A stretch of DNA of 19,889 nt from CAWHNT01 sp963830775 (lineage in GTDB: Bacteria; Pseudomonadota; Alphaproteobacteria; Geminicoccales; Geminicoccaceae): positions 1 to 19,889 of the forward strand of contig CAWHNT010000039.1 of the NCBI GenBank assembly GCA_963830775.1. Direction: 5' to 3'. Below, one piece after another: positions 7,217 through 14,250 of the stretch. Numbering within the stretch: the first letter of the stretch is position 1; the number at the start of each line of letters is the position of its first letter. Made by a program: the position numbers and the translations under genes. The notes under the pieces are model-generated. The model searched no databases and was not told the DNA's origin. It saw only the letters and a list, made by a program, of their open reading frames with translations.

Positions 7217-7849
7217 TCAGCTGGGCTGAGCACGCTCCGACCTTTCCTCGTGGCTACCGGCCGCTGGCCTGCTTGAGGCTGCCAGGGCCGCCATCGTCCG
7301 CAGCCGGGCCGCCGGTCCGTCCCAGGACGGCAGGACCTTGCCCGCAGCGCCGGGCTTCACCTTCACCACCGCCAGGGTCGGGCCGCCCAGGGCATCATGG
7401 ATCCTCGCCCGCAGCGCCTCAATTCCCGCCATGTCGGTGACCATCCTGGCGTCGGCGATCCCGCATCCCCTCGCCACCACGGCGAGATCCACGCCACGCC
7501 CGGTATGGCTCGCCTGCCCGCCCGTCTCCTCGTAGAGGCCGTTGTCCAGGACGACGACGGTCAGGTTCGCGGGCGCCTGGAGCCCGATGGTGGCGAGCCC
7601 GCCCATGCCCATCAGCGCTTCGCCATCCCCGGTGATCACGGCAACCGGCAGGTCGGGCCGGGCAAGGGCCAGGCCGAGGCCCATCATGGCCGCACCACCC
7701 ATCGCACCCCAGAGATAGAAGTTCCGGTCGCTGTCACCGGCCGCGGCCACGTCGTAGGTCGGAGAGCCGAGGCCGGTCACCACCACGAGGTCCGTGCGGC
7801 CCTCGAGCAGGCGGGCGACAGCGGCCCGCCGGTCCAGACCCCCGCTCAC
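7217..7849 (-). CDS. ComE-like TPP-dependent decarboxylase, beta (TPP-binding) subunit
   Basis: This is the cofactor-binding half of a split thiamine-pyrophosphate decarboxylase related to sulfopyruvate decarboxylase (ComE) and phosphonopyruvate decarboxylase. The TPP/magnesium motif is clear: GDGEALMGMG from residue 74 with the conserved N103 in VVVLDNGLYEETGGQ. Before it come TGLGSPTYDV and NFYLWGAMGGAAMMGLGLAL, typical of this family. The GTG start at 7849 overlaps the stop of the alpha subunit (GTGA), so the two are translated together, and the product has 210 residues. The arginine- and proline-rich stretch upstream in the same frame belongs to the alpha gene read out of frame. The substrate is inferred only by family: sulfopyruvate, phosphonopyruvate or a related 2-oxo acid. 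No xsc, suyAB or phosphonate genes are in view. Confidence 0.85.
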   Translation of the reverse strand: MSGGLDRRAAVARLLEGRTDLVVVTGLGSPTYDVAAAGDSDRNFYLWGAMGGAAMMGLGLALARPDLPVAVITGDGEALMGMGGLATIGLQAPANLTVVVLDNGLYEETGGQASHTGRGVDLAVVARGCGIADARMVTDMAGIEALRARIHDALGGPTLAVVKVKPGAAGKVLPSWDGPAARLRTMAALAASSRPAAGSHEERSERAQPS

Positions 7850-8364
7850 TGCACGAAGCTCTTGGCACCGACCAGGCGCTGGGAGAGCAGCACCGCGACG
7901 GCGAGCCCGGCGGTGAAGGCCATCCGGCATGCGGCACCCGCCACCGTCCCGGCCTCGTCGGGCGTGCCTGCGCGCAGGACCTGCACGTCCATCAGCCGCA
8001 GCGCCGCCTCGGTCGCGGAGCCCATCGGCACCTGCCAGGGGTTCTGCTCCGCGAACTCCCCGCGCATCGTCACGATGGTGAGGAACGGAAAGCGGCAGGT
8101 CTTCACCAGCGAGAGCATGTTGATGCAGTTCCCGACCCCGGAGGACTGCATCAGCAGCACGCCCCGCTGCCCCGCAAGCTGCGCCCCCGCCAGGAGAGGG
8201 ATGCCCTCCTCCTCGGTGGTGAGGGGGATGGCCCTCATCTCCGGGTCGTCATGCGCCGCCTGGATCAGCGCGGCATGCCCGCCGTCGGGCACATAGGCCA
8301 CATGCCTCACCGCCGCTGCCTTCAGGGCGTCGAACACGTCCCGCGGCCAGTCCGTCGCCACCAT
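7846..8364 (-). CDS. ComD-like TPP-dependent decarboxylase, alpha (PYR) subunit
   Basis: This is the partner half that activates TPP, with the pyrimidine-binding domain. Visible motifs are HVAYVPDGGH, the acidic TEEEGIPLLAGAQLAG (E51-E53, where the glutamate that activates the cofactor is expected) and the family block MQSSGVGNCINML (from residue 72). The C-terminal SQRLVGAKSFVQ ends in a stop overlapping the beta start. I chose the ATG at 8364, which gives 172 residues, the family size, with GGGAG about nine bases upstream. An in-frame ATG at 8400 adds twelve unlikely residues. The gene lies downstream of the autotransporter and is separated from it by a strong hairpin at 8450-8485, so it probably has its own promoter, which I cannot place. 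Confidence 0.85.
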   Translation of the reverse strand: MVATDWPRDVFDALKAAAVRHVAYVPDGGHAALIQAAHDDPEMRAIPLTTEEEGIPLLAGAQLAGQRGVLLMQSSGVGNCINMLSLVKTCRFPFLTIVTMRGEFAEQNPWQVPMGSATEAALRLMDVQVLRAGTPDEAGTVAGAACRMAFTAGLAVAVLLSQRLVGAKSFVQ

Positions 8365-8449
8365 CCCGGTCGCGCTCCCTGAGCATCGTCCGGACGTCAT
8401 GGGGCCAACGACGGCTTCCGTGAAGTCGGATTGCGGGGCGTGAACGCAG

Positions 8450-8485
8450 GCGGGCGACGACGGCCTGGAGAGCCGCGTCGCCCGC
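8450..8485 (-). terminator. Strong hairpin after the autotransporter gene, likely terminator
   Basis: GCGGGCGACG (8450-8459) pairs with CGTCGCCCGC (8476-8485). Inside, CGGC (8461-8464) pairs with GCCG (8472-8475), leaving one bulged A and a 7-base loop, for 14 base pairs in all. It lies 26 bases beyond the autotransporter stop and upstream of the comD-like start. There is no T-run. Confidence 0.65.
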
Positions 8486-8511
8486 TCGTCGAGCCTGAGC
8501 CTATGTCCGTT

Positions 8512-10822
8512 CTAGAACCGCCAGGAGACCCCGACCCGGGCCGACTGGCTGGCACCGGCCTCAAGATCGTGCTGCAGCAGCACGCCGGCATCGACCGCCA
8601 GCGCCTCGCTCAGGCCCAAGGTACCGCCCAGCGTGAGCCCGACGGTCTGGATGGTCGGACGGTCGATCGTCTCCTGCTGGCTGCCGAGCCCGGCCTGCTC
8701 GACCTCGACCTCGTAGTCGTCCTGGCGCAGCCCGTGCGTGTAGGAGAGGCCGCCGCGCAGGGTGAGCAGCGCCCGCTCGCCCAGGGCCAGTGGCTCCAGG
8801 CTGGTGTCGATGCCGAACGAGGCCAGCATGTCGCTGACCTCGACGTCGCCGTAGGTCTGCTCCGTGACGCCCTCGCCGACGCTGAAGCCATCGGCCGCCT
8901 GGCTCTCGTAGCCGAGCTCGGCCCAGGGGGTGACGACCATGCGGTCGCGCTTCACCGGCACGCCCACACGCTGCGCCAGCTCCATCGAGCGGCCCTTGAA
9001 GCTGACCCGATCCTTGCTGTCGAACATCTGGTCGCTCTCGACCTGCTCGTGCCGGTCGTGGCTGTAGGCGAAACGGGTCTGCAGCTGCAGCATCCCCATC
9101 CCGTGCTGGAGGAAGGCCGAGGCGCCGCGCGAGGCCAGATACGAGCTGGAGGCGATGTCGCCGGACTCGCTGGAGCTGGTGTCGCTGTAGCTCGTGATCG
9201 CGATCCCGACCGAGGTCGTCTCGTCCAGCCGGTAGGTGACGCCGGCACCGCCATCGTCCGCGTCGTCGGCAAAGGCCTGCGTGAACTGCGCCCGGCCGAT
9301 ATCGGTCTGCGCCTTGTCGCTGTCGTCGTCCTCCGGCAGTGCCGAATTGCCGACCGCGAAGGCGGTAAAGCCCAGCCGCTCGCTCTCGGGCAGGGCGGCC
9401 ATGGAGGCGGCCAGGCCTTCCTCGACCTCCTGCTGCCGCCGGGTCTGCGTCCAGCGGTTGAGCTCGACGCCATCGACCAGGGCCGCACGGTGGCTGAGGC
9501 GGCTGGCCATCACCCGCCGCATCATCGCGTCGGTCGCGGCCGCGATATCCTCCTCGCCGGGCGGCTCGGTCACCGGCCCTTCGGGCGGCGTCTCGCCATC
9601 GTCCTTGCCGGTCTCGAAGCGGCCGTCGATCATGATCATCGCATCGGCATTGCCGCCGCCGGTCCAGGCGAGCGTGAACTCCTTGCCGTCCTCCGACAAG
9701 GACTGCGGCGCGAAGTTGAAGTAGAAGCCGCGGGTGTCGATCCGACCCTGCGGGTCGGCCAGCTTCTTGTACGCGACCGTCTTCCAGGGGCCCCAGGGGT
9801 TCGGGGACTCGAGCAGGGTCAGGTTGGTGCCGCCATGCATCCCGTGCTCGGTGGCCACCAGATAGCGCTTGAGCTGCTTGACGTAGATGGCGCTGGTGGT
9901 CCAGCCGACGCCGTTCTTGTCCCTGATGACGGGGGTTATCTCGTCCGGGCTGCCGCTCCATTGCGGCGCGTTGTCCTTGCCGAGCCCGGCGAAGTAGTCC
10001 CAGCTGCTGCGCTGCATCAGGTCGGCGTTGCGCGGGGCCCGGAGCAGGGCGATCTCGCCGCCATTGGGCCCGTCCTGCAGGTCGAGGCCGCTATCGGTGC
10101 TGCGGGGCGCCAGGCGGGCGCCGTAGGCATAGACATAGTCGCTCTTGTCACGATACCCGCGGCCGGCCTGCAGGAAAGCCGGCATAGGTGAGCCGTCCGT
10201 CCGCCGGCTTGCCGCCGAAGGCCCAGTCGGCACGGCGCCACTTGTTGGTGCCGGCCGGTGCCTTGTAGAGGCGGGCCTCCTCGTAGGGACCGAGGCCGCC
10301 GCCCGGGGAGATGAAGGTGTAGAGGTCGCCGTCCATCGCCAGCATCGAGGCCGACTTGCCGTGCAGGCCCTTGTCGGTGCAGGTGCCCCTGGCACCCAGC
10401 TTGTCCCGGCTCTCGGTCTTGCCGCCCGCTGGCGCGAAACAGGGCGCCACTTTGGGCCTGGCACCGCCGATCAGGTTCTCGCCGGTGATGGTGCCGGCCC
10501 GCTCGCCCTTCAGCCGTGCCAGGCCGATGCTGACATAGGATTCCTTGATCGCACCCTCGCCGAACCCGCCGCCATCGCCCCACATCGTGTAGACGGAGCC
10601 GTCATCGGCCCAGGTCATGGGAAAGAGGTCGCTCTCCGCCGCATCGCGGCGCAGGGTCGACCAGTCGACCTCGAAGCTCGGCAGGAACTCGCTCTTCGGA
10701 TAGGGCGCTCCGAACCCGTCCGGCCCGGCCAGCACTGAGCCGCCGGCGAGGGCCATGACGCTGGCGATGCCGCTGGAGAAGGAAAGTCTTCTCAGCGACT
10801 GCCCCCAGCACTTATCGGTCAT
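8512..10822 (-). CDS. DUF4185-like beta-propeller fused to an autotransporter barrel (one frameshift)
   Basis: This is a predicted surface protein of about 769 residues. An N-terminal export signal (SGIASVMALAGGSVLAG) is followed by a long domain, roughly residues 30-404, resembling the DUF4185 glycosidase-like beta-propeller: DGSVYTMWGDGGGFG, MLAMDGDLYTFISPGGG, AGFLQAGRGYRDKSDYVYAY, WDYFAGLGKDNAPQWSG, NPWGPWKTVAYKKL and FYFNFAPQSLSEDGKEFTLA. A short acidic and proline-rich linker (about 405-425) leads to an autotransporter-type barrel (about 480-769) ending in VGVSWRF, with the terminal phenylalanine used in outer-membrane insertion. The start at 10822 has AGGAGGAG just upstream. A single extra A in the run 10175-10177 breaks the frame between FLQAG and what precedes it. 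Some DUF4185 proteins are D-arabinan-cleaving enzymes (GH183), so an enzyme acting on a surface glycan is possible; this is inference. Confidence 0.8.
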
Positions 10823-10892
10823 CTTCTCCTCCTGCCCGATCTCGGCTCGCGCGGCGCGTTGGCGACGGCCGCTAGCTGCTTGATCTTTCTTG

Positions 10893-10912
10893 GCTACCAC
10901 CGCTCTGGTAGC
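10893..10912 (-). promoter_or_regulatory. Inverted repeat upstream of the autotransporter gene
   Basis: GCTACCA (10893-10899) and TGGTAGC (10906-10912) form a perfect 7-base inverted repeat with a 6-base gap. It lies about 70 bases before the autotransporter start, in the 227-base gap after the TPR gene. It could be an operator or a weak terminator of the TPR gene. No promoter boxes are convincing nearby, and I see nothing else in this gap apart from the ribosome site. Confidence 0.4.
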
Positions 10913-11049
10913 GTTAGTAGGACGATCATTCGCCCTATGCGCGATGTCGGGCCAGCGTTGCAGGCAGACAACAATCACAGGTTGCGAGACGGCGCTCTCC
11001 GTCGCGCAGCGGTACACGACCAGCTTGACGGCCTGAAAACCTATCGCCG

Positions 11050-12381
11050 CTACGGCGCCCGCCGTGCCTGCGCCAGCCGGATCGCGTCCGCCCGGTGCCG
11101 GGCGGCTTCCGCCTCGGCCGGGCGGGCAAGCTCGGCCAGCACCGCCGCATAGTTGTCGAGGGTGACGGCAAGCTCCGGGTAGTCCGGCCCGTGCGCCTTC
11201 TCTTCGAGCTGAAGGGCCCGGGCGAGGAGCGGCAGGGCCTCGCGATAGGCGCCACGGCGATAGTGCAGGGCGGCCAGGTTGTTGAGCATGGTGGCCAGAC
11301 CCGTTGTCGGCTCGCCGGCCCGCTCCTCCATCGCCAGCGCCCGGGCCAGGAGCGGAGCTGCCGTCTCCAGATCGCCGCGGCGCCGGTGGACCTCGGCAAG
11401 GTCGGTCAGTGTGGCCGCCAGGGCCGGATCCTCCAGCCCGAGCACGCGCTCCTGCGTGTCGAGGCTGGCTTCCAGCAGCGCTTGCGCCCGCTCCAGGGCG
11501 CCGGTCTCGGCCAGCGTGGCTGCAAGCTCGCGGCGGGTCTGCGCCACGGCCAGGCTCTCCTCGCCGATATGGCTCGTTCGGATCGCCAGCGCCCGCTCGA
11601 ACAAAGGCAGCGCCTCGGCGGCGCGCTGCTGGCGGGAAAGTGTCTGCGCCAGGTTCGAGAGGGTGAGGGCCAAAGCAGGCGCGTCCGGCCCGAGCCGCCG
11701 CTCCTCCGCCGCCAGCACCTCCCGGTAGAGCCCCTCGGCCTCGGCCATGTCGCCGCGCCCGTAGGCCAGGGCCGCGAGGTTGGCCCGTGTCTCGGCCACG
11801 GACGGGTGGTCCGGACCGAACGCCTCGAGACGGACCTTGAGCGCCTGGCCGGCCAGCGCCTGCGCTTCCACCTGCTCGCCGAGGCCGCCCAGGAGCACGC
11901 TCAGATTGTTGAGGCTCTGCGCCGTCTCGGGGTGGGCAGCTCCCAGGCTCGCGCGCCGGATCGCCAGCGCCCGGCGGTGCAGGGGCAGCGCTTCGGCTGC
12001 CCGGCCGAGCGCGCGCAGGGCCTCGGCCAGGTTGTTGAGACTCTGCGCCACGGCCGGATGCTCGGGCCCGAGCGAGGCCTCGCGCAAGCGCAGCGCCTCC
12101 TCATAGAGGGGGATCGCAGCCTCGGGGCGCCCCTCCGCATGCAGCACGAAGCCCAGATTGTTGGCGGTGGTGGCACGCCGCGGGTCGGTCTCCCGCAGGC
12201 CCGAGGCCAGCATGTAGGCCGCCCGCAGGTTCTCCTCGGCTTCCTCCAGCCGCCCGCCATTGGCCTGCTCGACCCCACGCGTGCTCAGCCGCTGCCAGCG
12301 GTCGAGATCGACCTCCGCCGCACCGGCGAGCGCGCCGCCGAGCGGGAGCAGCACCGTGGCCGCGAGCAGGGCTGCCTTCAA
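11050..12381 (-). CDS. Exported kinesin-light-chain-like TPR repeat protein
   Basis: This 443-residue protein has a signal peptide (AALLAATVLLPLGGALAGAAE) and then about nine tandem 42-residue TPR units almost to the end. Each unit follows the kinesin-light-chain pattern, for example AQSLNNLAEALRALGRAAEA, then LPLHRRALAIRRASLG and HPE. Such repeats are protein-binding scaffolds, so it probably assembles a complex in the periplasm. Its partner cannot be named. The reading frame is unbroken, but the only start available after the upstream stop is a TTG at 12381 with no good ribosome site, so the true start may be hidden by an error. It lies 128 bases downstream of the DUF4384-like gene on the same strand and is probably co-transcribed with it. 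Confidence 0.85.
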   Translation of the reverse strand: MKAALLAATVLLPLGGALAGAAEVDLDRWQRLSTRGVEQANGGRLEEAEENLRAAYMLASGLRETDPRRATTANNLGFVLHAEGRPEAAIPLYEEALRLREASLGPEHPAVAQSLNNLAEALRALGRAAEALPLHRRALAIRRASLGAAHPETAQSLNNLSVLLGGLGEQVEAQALAGQALKVRLEAFGPDHPSVAETRANLAALAYGRGDMAEAEGLYREVLAAEERRLGPDAPALALTLSNLAQTLSRQQRAAEALPLFERALAIRTSHIGEESLAVAQTRRELAATLAETGALERAQALLEASLDTQERVLGLEDPALAATLTDLAEVHRRRGDLETAAPLLARALAMEERAGEPTTGLATMLNNLAALHYRRGAYREALPLLARALQLEEKAHGPDYPELAVTLDNYAAVLAELARPAEAEAARHRADAIRLAQARRAP

Positions 12382-12509
12382 GGCTGTCGTCCAACCGTTG
12401 GCCGCCGGCTACTGCCGCCGGCCTGTCCTCACCCCAGTGAGCCAGCCGCACGGGTCACGGTTCAAGACAATCTCGGGTGCCGAGGCCGGTTGGGGTGGGT
12501 GGGGCAGGC

Positions 12510-13152
12510 TCAGGGCTGGACCTTGGCCAGGAGGCGGGCCTCGACGACCTGCTGGCCCAGGCTCCGGAACATGCTGGTGACCTCGTCCAGGGAGGCCACC
12601 GCGAGGGGTGCCATCCTGCGCCTGGAGGACGCCGGGGAGCCGTGCGCCGACGTCGCTCGTGGCGGTCATGCAGCGAACTTCCTCGGTCCGGTTCGGGCGG
12701 TCGGCGACCAGCGTGAAGCCGCCCGTGCTGTCGGGGAGCTGCAGCCTGCCGCCGCGCACCAGCGGGTCGGGGCTGAAACGGTTGGGATAGATGCGGCTGA
12801 TGCTGCCGGCACCGTCGGCATAATAGCAGTAGGCATAGGCCTCGGTGGTGGTGAGCAGGGTCGCCCTGATCTCGTCCTGGGCCCGGAGCGTGGGGTTCGG
12901 ACCGTCGGGCGTGGTGAGCGTCGCCTGCAGCGGCGGCGCCAGGGACTGCGCCTCCTCTCGTCCACGTTCGGGAAGGGCCAGGGTGACCGTGTCGGCCGGC
13001 TGCTGCGCGGCCAGCGCCGGGCCGCTCGGGCTCATGCCGAAGGACGGCAGACGGGGGAGATCGCCCAGATTGACCACGCCGGCGGTCGCCAGAAGCGCGC
13101 TCAGCACTCCGCCAAGAGCCAGTGCGTTCCAGAACCTCTCGATGCTCAGCAT
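12510..13152 (-). CDS. DUF4384-like membrane-anchored or exported protein (one frameshift)
   Basis: The protein has about 213 residues. It starts MLSIERFWNALALGGVLSAL, a signal anchor or signal peptide, with GGAGG eight bases upstream. The domain starts around residue 90 and has the DUF4384 hallmarks AYAYCYYADGAGS (105 onward), then RIYPNRFSPDPLVRGGRLQLP, and a C-terminal TATSDVGARLP. One extra base near 12632 breaks the frame. In the corrected frame the end reads MAPLAVASLDEVTSMFRSLG and then QQVVEARLLAKVQP, with the stop at 12510-12512, which is the expected DUF4384 C-terminus. DUF4384 has no settled function and is found in exported proteins of diverse bacteria. It is divergent from bcsN and followed by the TPR gene, so both may serve the envelope. 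Confidence 0.75.
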
Positions 13153-13403
13153 CGTCGTTTCCTCCGCTGCCGCATGCCTGCTGCATGCCCTTGCTGACGG
13201 GATGAGATTTGCAGAGGCTTCTGTTCCTGGCCGTGAGATAGCCCACACTTGCGCGGGCCAGGCTGTCAAGAAAGGGCGCCCGGCTGTGATCCCGGGCACA
13301 GCGATGCCGCTGGGGCTGGATGACGGTCGCGGCGGATGCGTTCTCCGGCTGTTGCCGCCGGGGCAAGGCGCCTATGCTGCGATGCACGTTCTGGAGACAT
13401 GCG
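13153..13403. promoter_or_regulatory. Divergent intergenic region between the DUF4384-like gene and bcsN
   Basis: These 251 bases must carry the promoters for both directions, but no -35/-10 pair stands out in the GC-rich sequence. Two GCATGC palindromes (13172-13177 and 13183-13188) are spaced one helical turn apart just upstream of the DUF4384-like ribosome site. A second dyad, GCCCGG (13278-13283) and CCGGGC (13292-13297), lies mid-region. I see no small gene here. Confidence 0.35.
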
Positions 13404-14045
13404 ATGCGCCCCCATTCCCTCGTGGTGAGCCTGGCCGCGCTCCTGGCGGGCTGCGCTGCCGCCGGACCCTCGGGGCCTGCGGCAACCGGCGGCTACCCTG
13501 CCGGGCAATGGCAATCCCTGACCCCGGAGCAGATCGCCCCGGCCATGCAAGGAAACGCCCTGCTGGAGCCCTTGGGCGGTCGGGTCCGGAGCATCGGCAC
13601 GGAGGAGACGGTGGCCGAGATCTTCCTCGCCAACGCGAGCACGGCGCCGGGCACGAACCAGATCACCGTGGCCGTGGACACGGTCTCGCCCTACCTGCGG
13701 ACGCGCAAGCAGACCCCGGCCACCGCCACCTACGAGATCGATCCGGCGCAGCGACTGGAGCTCTTGAGCGCCTACTTCCCGGGCGACGTCCAGGCCGGTG
13801 CCGCCCAGACCAGGGCCGCACCGAGCGGCACCATCGGCCTGCTCCCGGCGAGCTATGCCGACGGCTCGGCCTGCGTGCTCGCCTGGCAGTCGGTCGAGCC
13901 CGCCGACCAGCGCTGGCAGCCCGAGCCCAGCCGCATCTTCAAGACCATGCGGGTCTGTGCGCCGGGGATGGAGCTGGAGCCGCTCCTGCGCAGCTTCGCC
14001 GACCTCGACGTCTACCGTATCGTCCATGCGCCGGGTGGGGCCTGA
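13404..14045 (+). CDS. bcsN: BcsN-like lipoprotein of the cellulose locus
   Basis: BcsN is an accessory protein of cellulose synthesis clusters in Alphaproteobacteria; its precise role is not known. The start at 13404 gives a lipoprotein signal with the lipobox LLAGC (C17), so the protein is anchored to a membrane, probably facing the periplasm. The rest, of 213 residues in total, has EPLGGRVRSIGTEETVAEIF, then LANASTAPGTNQITVAVDTV, SACVLAWQSVEPADQRW and IFKTMRVCAPG; the two cysteines (SACVLAW and VCAPG) could form a disulphide. This pattern, and its place directly before bcsA, support BcsN. Similarity by eye is moderate, so another alphaproteobacterial lipoprotein family remains possible. 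An in-frame ATG at 13320 would add 28 residues before the lipobox and is unlikely. A 205-base leader separates it from bcsA. Confidence 0.68.
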   Translation: MRPHSLVVSLAALLAGCAAAGPSGPAATGGYPAGQWQSLTPEQIAPAMQGNALLEPLGGRVRSIGTEETVAEIFLANASTAPGTNQITVAVDTVSPYLRTRKQTPATATYEIDPAQRLELLSAYFPGDVQAGAAQTRAAPSGTIGLLPASYADGSACVLAWQSVEPADQRWQPEPSRIFKTMRVCAPGMELEPLLRSFADLDVYRIVHAPGGA

Positions 14046-14087
14046 GCGTACGCCGCTGCGTGCGGCCAGTCTTCCCGACCGGCACAT

Positions 14088-14106
14088 TGTCCCATGCTAT
14101 GGGACA
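14088..14106. promoter_or_regulatory. Perfect 8-base inverted repeat between bcsN and bcsA
   Basis: TGTCCCAT (14088-14095) and ATGGGACA (14099-14106) form a perfect inverted repeat with a 3-base gap, 42 bases after the bcsN stop and 145 before bcsA. Its symmetry fits a dimeric repressor or activator site. A short hairpin that ends the bcsN transcript is the alternative. I cannot assign a regulator family. Confidence 0.5.
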
Positions 14107-14162
14107 GACGATGCGCGCATGATCACAATCGTTAGGGACGAGGAACGCCACGACCGCTGAGC

Positions 14163-14207
14163 CGGGTCGGACCGTGTCAAAGATCACAGCCACACGGGCC
14201 CGATCCG
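14163..14207 (+). promoter_or_regulatory. Long imperfect hairpin in the bcsA leader
   Basis: CGGGTCGGACCGTGT (14163-14177) pairs with ACACGGGCCCGATCCG (14192-14207) across a 14-base loop, with one G-U pair and one small mismatch or bulge. It ends 43 bases before the bcsA start. It may be a leader structure of the bcsA messenger or a terminator. No T-run follows, and it does not resemble a cyclic-di-GMP riboswitch that I recognise. Confidence 0.5.
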
Positions 14208-14250
14208 CCTTAGCTCCCAGCCGGTCGCAAGAACAGGTCAAAAGGTGAGC

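Noticed and set aside
8431..10191. A 586-residue open frame on the plus strand opposite the autotransporter
   Set aside because: No domain, low-complexity composition, and the minus strand holds a clear barrel and propeller protein with a strong ribosome site.
11100..12280. Tandem repeats of about 126 bases as a DNA repeat or CRISPR-like array
   Set aside because: The period is the 42-residue TPR unit in a coding frame; units diverge in sequence and there are no spacers.
11095..13197. A 700-residue open frame on the plus strand
   Set aside because: It is the antisense shadow of the TPR and DUF4384-like genes. It is rich in R, G, Q and A with no recognisable domain, and such frames stay open because of high GC in third positions.
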